A stretch of 64,000 nt of DNA from positions 1-64,000 of the forward strand of contig NZ_OGTP01000002.1 of the NCBI RefSeq assembly GCF_900258035.1, in the 5' to 3' direction. A model generated the notes under the pieces. That model made no database searches and was not told the DNA's origin. It worked only from the letters and a program-made list of their open reading frames with translations. Positions within the stretch are counted from its first letter, which is position 1. Each line of letters begins with the position of its first letter. Below, one piece after another: positions 35,594 through 44,144 of this stretch. Source of the DNA: Caballeronia novacaledonica. GTDB taxonomy: Bacteria; Pseudomonadota; Gammaproteobacteria; Burkholderiales; Burkholderiaceae. The position numbers and the translations under genes were made by a program.

Positions 35594-37504
35594 GTGAAAT
35601 TCGCATCGTCTTTAGACAGGCTTCTGGCCTGCATGGCTATCGGGAGCGCCTGGGCTTTCATATCGACGGGAGCGCATGCCGCGCCCAATGGCGATCTCTT
35701 GCTCAATCGCGTGGGGCCGGTGACATCCGAGCTGTATGTGTCGAACGCGGACGGTACGAACGAGCACAAACTGCTCCCGACCGAGGGCTTCGACTATCAC
35801 GCCTCCTTTTCGAAAGATGGGCAATGGATCGTGTTCACGTCCGAGCGCGATGGATTGGGACAGTCGAATATCTATCGCGTGAAAGCCGATGGAACCGGAT
35901 TGCAGCGCCTCACCGATCACATCGCGATAGACGATGCCGCCGTGTTCTCTCCGAGCGATCCGAATACCATCGCCTTCGTTTCATCGCGCAGAGGCGCGGC
36001 GGAATTCGGCACGACGAACGTGTGGACATTGAACATCGCGACGGGCGCGCTCATGAACGTCACCGGCTCGATCAGGTTCGATCCGGAAAAGCCGCATGGT
36101 TTCTTCCGGCCGTCGTGGTCGCCGGATGGGAAGTGGCTCGCGTTGCCGTCGGATATCGGCTCGGATTGGCGCGGGCATAACTTGCCCGTGGGATGGGAGC
36201 GCACGCAGGAAAGCAGCATCTATCTGATTCGGCCCGATGGTTCGGGATGGAAGAAGATCGCAAGCAATCCCGGCTATGACGACGGCTCGCCTTCGTGGTC
36301 GCCGGATGGAAAGCATGTCGTGTTCTATGAAACGCCGGTTGAATCGACGTGGGGCGCGCATCGTCCGGAAGGCATCAATTCGGTGAGCACGCAGATCATG
36401 TCGGTCGATGTGGGCAGCCTCGCAAAGAACGCGTTGACTTCCACGCCCGGTTTCAAGGTGTTTCCGCAATATGTCAATGCGACCGACGTCGCGTATCACG
36501 TGAAGGGCGGCGAGACCGAAGGCATCTATACGACGGCCGGCGTTTTTCACTCGACGAGCAACACGGGCATCCGCTCGCCGCATTATTCCGCCGATGGCAC
36601 GAAGATGGTCTACGAGAAGGTGACGTTCCGTCCCGCGCGCGCGAACGGGGCGGCGCTGTTCAGTTTCGATCCGGCGTGGGACTACAAGTATGTCGACGTA
36701 TTCCCGCAGTTGTCGGCGGATCGCAAGAAGCTCGTGTACACGGAGAAGGCGCTCAATTCGTCCATCGCGATCGTCAACCCTGATTTCTCGGGTTATACGC
36801 GCATCTACGATGCCTCGACCAGCGGTCTCGATGCGGCCATGGTCAAGAAAGGACTCGCGGGCGCATTCCAGCCGACGTGGTCGCCGAATCGCGAGTGGGT
36901 TGCGTTCGGCTTGGGTGACTGGTTCTTCACGCGTGGCGCGGGGCCGGGCCGCATCGCACGCATCAAGGCCGATGGCAGCATGAACGGGCATCCCGAGATC
37001 CTGACCGATGGCTCGATCAATGCGGGCTTTCCGAGCTATTCGCCGGACGGGAAGAAGATCGTCTATCGCGTGTGGAGTCCGAAGGTGCAGGGCTTGCGCA
37101 TACTCGATCTGGATATGCGCACGACCACGGTGCTCACGACGGATGCGGATAACCTGCCGGGCTGGTCGCCGGACGGCACGAAGATCGTATTCACGCGCAA
37201 ACAGATCAATCCGGGCGATCCGAACAAGTTCAACTATGACGTGTTCACGATCAGTCCGGACGGCACGGGTCTCGCGCGACTCACAGCGGATGGATCGAAC
37301 CAGGGACATGCGGTGTGGACGTGGGATGGACGCATTGCGTACAGCTCCGGAACATATGGCTTCAGGGACGAACTCGCACTCTACGACAACAGCTTCCAGC
37401 CGGACGGCCAGAACTGGGTGATGAACGCGGACGGAAGCGATCAGCATCCGATCACCGATACGCTGTGGGAAGAGGCGATGCCGATGTACATACCGAAGCC
37501 TTGA
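35594..37504 (+). CDS. Exported TolB-like beta-propeller protein (PD40 repeats)
   Basis: The 636-residue product uses a GTG start 8 nt after GGAGAC and has a signal peptide (LLACMAIGSAWAFISTGAHA). The mature part is a chain of TolB/WD40-like repeats with the PD40 core, for example SFSKDGQWIVFTSERDG, SWSPDGKHVVFYE, SYSPDGKKIVYRV and GWSPDGTKIVFTR. This predicts a periplasmic propeller. It lacks the N-terminal domain of TolB and any hydrolase domain. As the last gene of the operon, followed by a strong terminator, it may bind a substrate or assist the outer-membrane channel encoded next. Confidence 0.82.
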   Translation: MKFASSLDRLLACMAIGSAWAFISTGAHAAPNGDLLLNRVGPVTSELYVSNADGTNEHKLLPTEGFDYHASFSKDGQWIVFTSERDGLGQSNIYRVKADGTGLQRLTDHIAIDDAAVFSPSDPNTIAFVSSRRGAAEFGTTNVWTLNIATGALMNVTGSIRFDPEKPHGFFRPSWSPDGKWLALPSDIGSDWRGHNLPVGWERTQESSIYLIRPDGSGWKKIASNPGYDDGSPSWSPDGKHVVFYETPVESTWGAHRPEGINSVSTQIMSVDVGSLAKNALTSTPGFKVFPQYVNATDVAYHVKGGETEGIYTTAGVFHSTSNTGIRSPHYSADGTKMVYEKVTFRPARANGAALFSFDPAWDYKYVDVFPQLSADRKKLVYTEKALNSSIAIVNPDFSGYTRIYDASTSGLDAAMVKKGLAGAFQPTWSPNREWVAFGLGDWFFTRGAGPGRIARIKADGSMNGHPEILTDGSINAGFPSYSPDGKKIVYRVWSPKVQGLRILDLDMRTTTVLTTDADNLPGWSPDGTKIVFTRKQINPGDPNKFNYDVFTISPDGTGLARLTADGSNQGHAVWTWDGRIAYSSGTYGFRDELALYDNSFQPDGQNWVMNADGSDQHPITDTLWEEAMPMYIPKP

Positions 37505-37529
37505 TGCGCTAAATACACTGCAAGACCGA

Positions 37530-37562
37530 AGCGCCGTGCTCGCATCGCACGGCGCTTTTTTT
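37530..37562 (+). terminator. Rho-independent terminator after the dioxygenase operon
   Basis: A perfect 10-bp stem, AGCGCCGTGC and GCACGGCGCT, encloses a 7-nt loop and is followed by seven T residues. It lies 26 nt after the TolB-like stop and separates that operon from the outer-membrane protein gene, which then needs its own promoter (copy B of the shared element). Confidence 0.9.
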
Positions 37563-37590
37563 CGCTTGAAAAGAAGTGCAGGTTATCGAC

Positions 37591-37626
37591 AAAAATGCCA
37601 GTGAATATAACTTTTGTGTAAAGGCT
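37591..37626 (+). promoter_or_regulatory. Shared 36-nt element, copy B
   Basis: This copy lies upstream of the Tsx-like outer-membrane protein gene. It has AAAAATGCCAGTGAAT, then ATAACTTTTGTG and TAAAGGCT. It aligns gap-free with copies A and C. A TAATAT -10 box begins at 37644, 17 nt after the right edge of the element. It is the only plausible promoter between the terminator at 37562 and the gene. Confidence 0.65.
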
Positions 37627-37705
37627 AACCGTCCCGATTTAAATAATATTCCTTAGCACCGCAACACTAAAAGCCAAACGTCAGCGGCGCGGAAATAAAA
37701 ACACC

Positions 37706-38701
37706 ATGGACGGAGACATGAAAAAGATATCGGTAGCTTTGCGCAAGCCGCTTTTCGGCGCGGCGCTATTGTGCTGTTTGAGCGAGTTCGCTCAGGCGGA
37801 AGTCTACACGGCGCCCAGCGCATCGACGCCGACGCCGGCGAAGGAAACGCAGACGGTCCAGCCGAGCGCGACCGCACCGCTTTCCGCGCCGAGCCTCAAG
37901 TCGGCCGAAGAACTCGGTGAGCCGCCGGTGACGTGGAACGACACGTATATCGGCTATCGCTATGGCCGCGACTTCCACTATCCGGGCGTGCCCGACAAGG
38001 TCACGCAGAACATCGGCTATCTGACGACGACGGGCGGATTCCGTTTCGGCACTTACGCGTTCAATGTCGATTACCTCGTATCCGACGACGCGAATCCGGA
38101 AGCGGGCGGTCCTTCATCGGGCGGCGCGCAGGAGGTGTACAGCGTGGGCCGCGTCGAACTGAGCGCGGGGAAGATACTCGGGCGGTCTGTCGGCTATGGC
38201 TTCGTTCGAGACTTCGGCGTGACGGCCGGCTATGAATTCGGCACCAAGAACGACGCCTTCGCGCAGCGCGCGCGCATGTTCGTGTTCGGCCCGACAATCG
38301 AATTCTCGGTGCCGCACGGCTTCTGGAACGTGACGGCGGGACTCAGAACGGAGAGCAATCACAACGGCATTTCGGGCGTGGACGTCCGTTTCGATACCGC
38401 ATGGCATGTCGAAAGTTCATGGCTTTTTCCGTTCAGGCTCGGCCCGCTGCCGTTCATCTTTCGAGGCTTCGCGAGCGTGACCGGTCCCAAGGGTAAAGAC
38501 GGTTTCGGCGTCGAGACACAAACGGAATTCCTGACACGCATGTCGTTGCTCGCGGACCTCGGCTCGTTCGCCGGTCATCCGCGCACCGTGTATGCGGGCG
38601 TCGGCTACGAATACTGGCATCACATGTACGGCACGCCGACGAGCGCCGCGGTCAGCACGATCACATCCGTGCCGATGCTGATGGCGGAAATCCACTTCTG
38701 A
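37706..38701 (+). CDS. Tsx/OmpK-like outer-membrane channel
   Basis: The product is 331 residues from the ATG at 37706, or 327 from the ATG at 37718; the CGGAGA before the second is only 1-2 nt away, too close to serve it. A signal peptide ends at FAQAEV. The barrel region contains WNDTYIGYRYGRDFHYPG and a late GVGYEYWHHMYG, reminiscent of nucleoside-channel (Tsx/OmpK) proteins, and ends in EIHF with the terminal Phe. It probably provides outer-membrane uptake for the substrate of the adjacent regulon. Confidence 0.75.
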   Translation: MDGDMKKISVALRKPLFGAALLCCLSEFAQAEVYTAPSASTPTPAKETQTVQPSATAPLSAPSLKSAEELGEPPVTWNDTYIGYRYGRDFHYPGVPDKVTQNIGYLTTTGGFRFGTYAFNVDYLVSDDANPEAGGPSSGGAQEVYSVGRVELSAGKILGRSVGYGFVRDFGVTAGYEFGTKNDAFAQRARMFVFGPTIEFSVPHGFWNVTAGLRTESNHNGISGVDVRFDTAWHVESSWLFPFRLGPLPFIFRGFASVTGPKGKDGFGVETQTEFLTRMSLLADLGSFAGHPRTVYAGVGYEYWHHMYGTPTSAAVSTITSVPMLMAEIHF

Positions 38702-38765
38702 TTCGATGCACGCGCGCCGCGTGCGATATGCGCGGCGCCATCGTCCGGGTAAGCAGCAGGCGCAC

Positions 38766-38806
38766 GTCACGGAAATCTATGGAAAAATAGCGCTCATTTC
38801 CGTGAC
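38766..38806. promoter_or_regulatory. 11-bp inverted repeat before the AraC gene
   Basis: GTCACGGAAAT (38766-38776) is repeated in perfect inverted form as ATTTCCGTGAC (38796-38806). The 19-nt spacer itself has a CTAT and ATAG pairing. There is no T-run, so a terminator is unlikely. It lies 80-120 nt before the AraC start and does not match the shared 36-nt element. It may be an operator for autoregulation or an RNA hairpin in the leader. Confidence 0.45.
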
Positions 38807-38885
38807 TCTCCTTGCGGGTCGAGATGAGGCGGCCGGAATATAAATGACGGCCGCTATCGTTTGCCGCGGCCGCCAAGGAGACTTC

Positions 38886-39830
38886 ATGACACACGGTGCC
38901 TCGGCAAAGCATCAACCCAAAGCGGGTGCCAAAGGAAAGCTCGCGACGGTTCCGAAAGTACGGCTCTACGTCGAACGCCCCGAGAAGGAACACTGGTTCG
39001 TGCACGTCGGGCATGTCACCGATCGCGGGCGCTGGCGCACCGAGCCTCATGCGCATCCCGCATACGGTCAACTCATCTTCGTGCGCAGCGGGCGCGGGGT
39101 GATGAATCTCGAAGGCAGCAGCGTGGCGTTCGAAGGCCCATGCGCGTTGTTGTTGCCCACCGAATGCGTGCATGGTCTCGACTACGAACTCGACGTCGAC
39201 CGTTGGGTGGTTACGATCGAGGTCTCCTATCTGGCGCAAGTCAACGCCAGGCTCCATGAGTTCATTGCATTGTGGTCCTCGCCGCGCGTGATTTCTTTCA
39301 CGGAATCCGCCGATGCGGGTATCGCTTTCTGCAATCTGATTCGAAGCCTCAAGGAGGAAATCGAATCCGATGCAGTCGGTCATGTGGTCGGCACAGAAGC
39401 GTTGCTCACGACGCTTCTGCTCAAACTGGTTCGCGAGACGCGCCTCGACGAAACGGGAGGCGAGAGCGCCACGCGTAACGATATCCGTCTGGTCGAGCGT
39501 TTCCGCAAGCTTATCGACGAGCATTTTCGCGAGAATCTCGGGCTGCAGGATTATGGGTCGAAGATGGCCGTATCGCTCGTGCAACTGCGCGCGGCGTGCG
39601 CGTCCGCCGCGGAGCAAAGCCCGACGAAGATGATCCACGCGCGCATCGTCACCGAGGCGAAACGCAATCTGATCTTCGGCGATATGTCGGTGGAGCAGAT
39701 CGCATTCGGACTCGGTTTTGCGGACGCGGCGTATTTCACGCGCTTTTTCCGCAGGGAAGTGGGACAGGCGCCGAGCCAGTTTCGCGCCGTCGCGCGGCAA
39801 CAGCCGCAGCGTAAAGCATCCGCGCAGTGA
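38886..39830 (+). CDS. AraC-family regulator
   Basis: The 314-residue product has an N-terminal cupin sensing domain (HAHPAYGQLIFVRSGRGVM) and a C-terminal double helix-turn-helix ending in the AraC signature (MSVEQIAFGLGFADAAYFTR, then FFRREVGQAPSQFR). The ATG at 38886 follows AAGGAG. It sits between units whose promoters all carry the same 36-nt element, which makes it the best candidate for binding that element. The effector is probably the imported substrate or a breakdown product. Confidence 0.9.
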   Translation: MTHGASAKHQPKAGAKGKLATVPKVRLYVERPEKEHWFVHVGHVTDRGRWRTEPHAHPAYGQLIFVRSGRGVMNLEGSSVAFEGPCALLLPTECVHGLDYELDVDRWVVTIEVSYLAQVNARLHEFIALWSSPRVISFTESADAGIAFCNLIRSLKEEIESDAVGHVVGTEALLTTLLLKLVRETRLDETGGESATRNDIRLVERFRKLIDEHFRENLGLQDYGSKMAVSLVQLRAACASAAEQSPTKMIHARIVTEAKRNLIFGDMSVEQIAFGLGFADAAYFTRFFRREVGQAPSQFRAVARQQPQRKASAQ

Positions 39831-39838
39831 CGCCAGCG

Positions 39839-39874
39839 AAAAGTCCCAGAGAATCGACGTTTTGTACAGGGACG
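39839..39874 (+). promoter_or_regulatory. Shared 36-nt element, copy C
   Basis: This copy lies upstream of the lactonase gene, starting 9 nt after the AraC stop. It reads AAAAGTCCCAGAGAAT, then CGACGTTTTGTA and CAGGGACG. Compared with copy A, the right end (GGGACG) is identical, and with copy B the GAAT and CTTTTGT/GTTTTGT core is shared. CCAGCGAA occurs 13 nt upstream of CCAGAGAA as an extra direct repeat. A weak -10-like AATACG lies about 16 nt downstream. Confidence 0.65.
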
Positions 39875-39933
39875 TGCATCGGCGAATCGAATACGCTTGA
39901 GCCTTGTTTTCAACGGTCCAAAGCTATTTGCAT

Positions 39934-41085
39934 ATGATCCGGTCGTGGTTTGGAATCAGATTGACGGCGCTGTTCGTGCTTGGTTTGCTTGCTGGCACGG
40001 CGAGCGCGTCGGACCAGATCGCTTCATCGAACGATTCGGAAACAGAACTCGTCTATGTGGGCTCGCAAGAGCGGCATATCCATGCGCTGCGCCTGGATAC
40101 ATCGACGGGGACACTCACGAACATCGGAACGGTCGCGGATAACTTGCGTCCCACGTGGGTCGAAGCGCATCCGCAACGGCCCGTGCTCTACGCCGTCGAC
40201 GACGACAACGCGAAAGAAGGCAGCGTTACCGCATACGCGGTGGATCGCGCGTCGGGCGCGTTGACGAAGATGGGCGCGGTCGCGACGAAAGGCATCGGCA
40301 CCACGAATCTGCATGTGGACATCGCTTCGATGACCTTGCTCGCCGCGAACTACGTCAGCGGCTCCGTATCGAGCATTCAAATCGATGATGATGGCAATTT
40401 GATGTCGCTCGCATCCACGATCACGGAAACCGGCTCCGGGCCCAATCGACGTCAAGCCAGCGCGCATGCGCATAACGCCGTGATCGATCCATCGGGACGA
40501 TATGCACTCGTTCCCGATTTCGGCGCGGATCGCGTGTTCGTCTATCGTTTCGATCGCACGACGCGCGCATTGTCTTCCGACGATGCGGCGCATACGTTCA
40601 TCGCATCGCCGGGCAGCGGGCCGCGTCATATCGTATTCGGCGCGAGCGGACGACTTGCCTATCTGATCACCGAGCTATCGGCGCAAGTGCTGGTGTTGCG
40701 CTGGGATGCAACGCAGGGCCGTCTCTCGCTCGTGCAATCGCTGCCGATCACGAGCGCCGAATTTCAGGGCGTAAAAAGCGGCGCGGAGATCGCGGCGAGT
40801 CGCGATGGGCGTTTCGTCTATGTCGAGAATCGCGCGGAAAATGCTTTGCTCGTCTATCGCGTCGATGCGGAATCAGGCGAACTCTCGGAGATGCAGCGCG
40901 TTTCGTCGAGCGGCTCAAAGCCCTGGGGGTTCGCGATCGACGCATCGGGCAAATGGATGATCGTCGCGAATCAGCAGAGCGGCACAGTGAACGTGTTTCG
41001 CATCGATCCGGCGTCCGGCATGTTGTCGGACACCGGACAATCCGCCGATATCGCGTCTCCGGTCAGCATCGCGTTCGTGCGATGA
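39934..41085 (+). CDS. Exported lactonase-family beta-propeller protein
   Basis: The 383-residue product has a signal peptide (LTALFVLGLLAGTASA) and a seven-bladed propeller of the 6-phosphogluconolactonase/YkgB type (ELVYVGSQERHIHALRLD; GSGPRHIVFGASGRLAYLI; SSGSKPWGFAIDASGKWMIV). Secretion argues against the pentose pathway and for hydrolysis or binding of an external lactone. ATG at 39934 is preferred over TTG at 39904, though no clear ribosome site is seen. Its promoter carries copy C of the shared element, so it belongs with the dioxygenase operon. Confidence 0.8.
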   Translation: MIRSWFGIRLTALFVLGLLAGTASASDQIASSNDSETELVYVGSQERHIHALRLDTSTGTLTNIGTVADNLRPTWVEAHPQRPVLYAVDDDNAKEGSVTAYAVDRASGALTKMGAVATKGIGTTNLHVDIASMTLLAANYVSGSVSSIQIDDDGNLMSLASTITETGSGPNRRQASAHAHNAVIDPSGRYALVPDFGADRVFVYRFDRTTRALSSDDAAHTFIASPGSGPRHIVFGASGRLAYLITELSAQVLVLRWDATQGRLSLVQSLPITSAEFQGVKSGAEIAASRDGRFVYVENRAENALLVYRVDAESGELSEMQRVSSSGSKPWGFAIDASGKWMIVANQQSGTVNVFRIDPASGMLSDTGQSADIASPVSIAFVR

Positions 41086-41088
41086 GCG

Positions 41089-43830
41089 CTAACGGCCCAT
41101 CGCCGCCGCAGCCTCTTCTTGCAGGCGCACGCTCATGACGGGCGCTTCCGGCCCGACGTGCGACAGTTTCATCAGACGCGGTTGCAACAACAGCGCCACG
41201 AGACCGCTCCATCCTGTCTGATGCGAAGCCCCGACGCCGCGCCCGTTGTCGCCATGAAAGTACTCGTGAAAGAGAATGAGATCCTGCGAGCGCGGATCGG
41301 CTTGCAGCATCGGATACGCGGCCATCACGGGGCGCTTGCCATCGGCATCTTTCAGAAACAGCGTGCCGATGCGCCGCGACAGATCGTCCGCGATTTCGCT
41401 CAGCGAATGCATTTTTCCGGAGCCCGTCGGATGCTCGACGCGAAACTCGTCGCCATAGTAGCGATGAAACTCGTAAAGCGATTCGATCAGCAAGTAATTG
41501 ACCGGCATCCAGATCGGGCCGCGCCAGTTCGAATTGCCGCCGAATACACGCGAATCCGATTCCGCGGGCAAATATCGGATGCAGACATTCACGCCGTCGT
41601 GATCGAATACGTAGGGCTTTTCGCAATGCACGCGCGATAGCGCACGCACGCCATAGTCGGATAAGAATTCGCTTTCATCGAGCGTGCGCCGCAAGAGCGC
41701 TTTCATGCGATGTCCGCGCAATAGCGAAAGCAATGTGGTATTGCCCTTGCCGGGCTCGGTCCAGCGCGACACGAGCTTCGCGAGATTCGGCCGATGATCG
41801 AGAAACCACGCGAGCCTTTCGCGCAGTCCCGGCAGGTCGCCATACACGCGCTCTTCGAGCACGTGCACCGCGAAGAGCGGTATGAGCCCGACGATGGATC
41901 GAATGCGCATCGGCACGCGCGCGCCGTTCGGCAGATGCAGCACGTCGTAGAAGAATTCGTCGCTGCGGTCCCATAAGCCCGTCATGCAGGCTTCGCCGCA
42001 ACTCACCGCTTCCGCGATATACAGGAAGTGCTCGAAGAACTTCACCGCGATCTCGACATAAGACTCGTTGGTCATCGCGAGTTCGAGGCCGATCTGCATG
42101 AGGTCGAGCGCATACGACGCCATCCACGCGGTGCCATCGGCCTGATCGATGCGTCCGCCTGTCGGCAGCGGCTGCGAGCGATCGAAGATGCCGATGTTAT
42201 CGAGCCCGAGAAAGCCGCCCTGAAAGATGTTGCGGTCGTCGGCATCCTTGCGGTTGACCCACCACGCGAAGTTGAGGAGCAGCTTGTGAAACATCACTTC
42301 GAGAAACGCATGATCGCCGATGCCGGTCATCTCGCGATCCAGCTCGAACACGCGCCACGTCGCCCACGCATGCACGGGCGGATTTGCGTCGCCGAATGCC
42401 CATTCATACGCGGGCAATTGCCCGTTCGGATGCATGTAGCGCTCTTTCACGAGCAGCGATAACTGCTTCTTCGCGAAGTCCGGATCGATGGTTGCGAACG
42501 CAACCGCATGAAACGCGAGATCCCACGACGCGTACCACGGATACTCCCATTTGTCGGGCATCGATACGATGTCGCCATTGCACATGTGCCGCCAGTCCGC
42601 ATTACGGCCGTGCCGACGATCTTTCGGCGGAACGGGCTGACCCGGATCGCCGTCGTGCCAGCGCGTGACGTCGAACTGGTAATACTGCTTCGTCCACAGC
42701 ATGCCGGCGAGCGCCTGACGCTGCACGAGACGCGCATCGGCATCGTCGATATCGTGTTGCAGCGTCGCGTAGAACTCGTCGGCTTCCGTTTCGCGGCGCG
42801 CGAATAGCTGCGCCATGTCGAGCGGCGGATCGTTCGACACCGCTGCCGGCCGCCAGCGCAGATACATCACCGACTGTTCGTGCGGCCCGAGTTGCAGGCA
42901 CGCATGCGCGGCGCTGCGCGTGCCATGATCGCGCCGGATGGCGTGTTCATCGCCTTCGACGAGATAGTCGTTGATGCCGTCCTTGAAGGGGCCCACGCCC
43001 TCCATGCCGAAAATGCGGCGAACGTTCGTTTCGTTTTCGCAGAAGAGCCATTCGATGGGCGTCTCTGCCGATGCCGTGACCAGCATCGCGCCGTGCGACG
43101 GATCGTGCGCCGCGACGCGCGCGCCTTCGCGTGCGTCCTGCTCCAGCGTCAGCGAAGGCTTGCCCCATTTGCTCGACCACGACCACCGGTTGCGCGCCCA
43201 GAACTGCGGCAGCACATGAAGTGTCGCGGCCTCGTTCGCGCGATTCTCGATGGTCACGCGCATCACGACGTCATCGTGCGTGTGCTTCGCATATTCGACG
43301 CAGACATCGAAGTAGCGGTCGTTATCGAATACGCCGGTATCGAGCACTTCGTATTCCGGAAGCTCGGGGCCGCGCCGCCTGTTTTCGTCGATGAGTTGCT
43401 GATAGGGATACGCGTCGTGCGGATACTTGTACAGCATCTTCATGTACGAATGCGTCGGCGTGCCGTCGAGATAGAAGTACAGTTCCTTCACATCCTCGCC
43501 GTGATTGCCTTGCTCGTTCGTCAGGCCGAAGAGCCGCTCCTTGATGATCGGATCGCGCTCGTTCCATAACGCAAGCGACACACACCAGTCGAGCGGATCG
43601 TTGCCGAATCCGGCGATACCGTCCTCGCCCCATCGATACATGCGGCTGCGCGCATGGTCGTGCGGAAAGTAATCCCAGGCGGTTCCATACTCGCTGTAAT
43701 CCTCGCGGACCGTGCCCCATTGACGCTCGCTCAGGTAAGGCCCCCAGCGCCGCCAGCGGTCGCGTTCGGCGCCGTGCAGGCGAGCGCCTTCTTTCGTTTG
43801 CAGCAGATGGATTGCGCGTAACGGCGGCAT
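41089..43830 (-). CDS. Large GH63/MGH1-like glycoside hydrolase
   Basis: The 913-residue product starts at 43830, with GGAGGT correctly placed upstream. It matches the bacterial glucosidase group related to GH63 and mannosylglycerate hydrolase: an N-terminal beta domain (WRRWGPYLSERQWGTVREDY) and an (alpha/alpha)6 barrel (RGPIWMPVNYLLIESLYEFH; HEYFHGDNGRGVGASHQTGW). These enzymes release glucose or mannosyl-glycerate type sugars. No signal peptide is present, so it acts in the cytosol. It is convergent with the lactonase, 3 nt apart, and transcribed alone. Confidence 0.82.
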   Translation of the reverse strand: MPPLRAIHLLQTKEGARLHGAERDRWRRWGPYLSERQWGTVREDYSEYGTAWDYFPHDHARSRMYRWGEDGIAGFGNDPLDWCVSLALWNERDPIIKERLFGLTNEQGNHGEDVKELYFYLDGTPTHSYMKMLYKYPHDAYPYQQLIDENRRRGPELPEYEVLDTGVFDNDRYFDVCVEYAKHTHDDVVMRVTIENRANEAATLHVLPQFWARNRWSWSSKWGKPSLTLEQDAREGARVAAHDPSHGAMLVTASAETPIEWLFCENETNVRRIFGMEGVGPFKDGINDYLVEGDEHAIRRDHGTRSAAHACLQLGPHEQSVMYLRWRPAAVSNDPPLDMAQLFARRETEADEFYATLQHDIDDADARLVQRQALAGMLWTKQYYQFDVTRWHDGDPGQPVPPKDRRHGRNADWRHMCNGDIVSMPDKWEYPWYASWDLAFHAVAFATIDPDFAKKQLSLLVKERYMHPNGQLPAYEWAFGDANPPVHAWATWRVFELDREMTGIGDHAFLEVMFHKLLLNFAWWVNRKDADDRNIFQGGFLGLDNIGIFDRSQPLPTGGRIDQADGTAWMASYALDLMQIGLELAMTNESYVEIAVKFFEHFLYIAEAVSCGEACMTGLWDRSDEFFYDVLHLPNGARVPMRIRSIVGLIPLFAVHVLEERVYGDLPGLRERLAWFLDHRPNLAKLVSRWTEPGKGNTTLLSLLRGHRMKALLRRTLDESEFLSDYGVRALSRVHCEKPYVFDHDGVNVCIRYLPAESDSRVFGGNSNWRGPIWMPVNYLLIESLYEFHRYYGDEFRVEHPTGSGKMHSLSEIADDLSRRIGTLFLKDADGKRPVMAAYPMLQADPRSQDLILFHEYFHGDNGRGVGASHQTGWSGLVALLLQPRLMKLSHVGPEAPVMSVRLQEEAAAAMGR

Positions 43831-43937
43831 GCGACCTCCGATCCGGATGACCATTCGATGTATTCGATGCGTGGTTTTCCGATGATAAGCGAAGTGAAAA
43901 AACGCGCGGCGAAGAACGTACGAATCACCGGGCGCCC

Positions 43938-43982
43938 CTAGGTTAATCCTATGACCGGCAAAGATATCTGATATTTGCGCGC
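43938..43982 (+). promoter_or_regulatory. LysR-type box and shared promoter element, plus-strand arm
   Basis: CTAGG-TTAAT-CCTAT is a dyad with the T-N11-A form of LysR sites, centred 107 nt before the first ATG (44052). It is followed by G-N-CCGGCA, then CTG-N-TATTT-N-CGC. About 32 of 45 positions match, without gaps, the element in front of the minus-strand hydratase (49293 to 49249). This is most simply explained by binding of the LysR protein encoded between them. Confidence 0.65.
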
Positions 43983-44051
43983 TTTGCGGACAGGCATTCA
44001 AATAGAGGCCACACTGGTCGAAGTACTGAGAAAAGAAGCGAAGGCAATCTG

Positions 44052-44144
44052 ATGACGACTTCCGTTATTGCGGAACACGACAACGCGCCGATTTTCAGCG
44101 TGGCGGATTACCGTCTTGCGGGCGTTCTGGTCAACGAACTGTGA
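44052..44144 (+). CDS. 30-residue coupled leader ORF
   Basis: A short frame begins at ATG 44052, encodes a 30-residue peptide (MTTSVIAEHDNAPIF to VLVNEL) and ends in TGA at 44142-44144, which shares its last base with the ATG of the lyase gene (TGATG). A GAAGCGAAGG stretch upstream could serve as ribosome site. It may be a coupling leader that feeds ribosomes to the lyase, or the remaining N-terminus of a lost gene. It is not a recognised family. Confidence 0.4.
   Translation: MTTSVIAEHDNAPIFSVADYRLAGVLVNEL

Noticed and set aside
32170-37626. The 36-nt element as a simple repeat or transposon end
   Set aside because: The copies are not flanked by target duplications or a transposase, are of identical orientation relative to the genes, and always lie at promoter position.
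38714-38738. GCGCCGCG/CGCGGCGC hairpin after the Tsx-like gene as a terminator
   Set aside because: The 8-bp stem is good but no T-run follows, and such GC palindromes are frequent by chance here.
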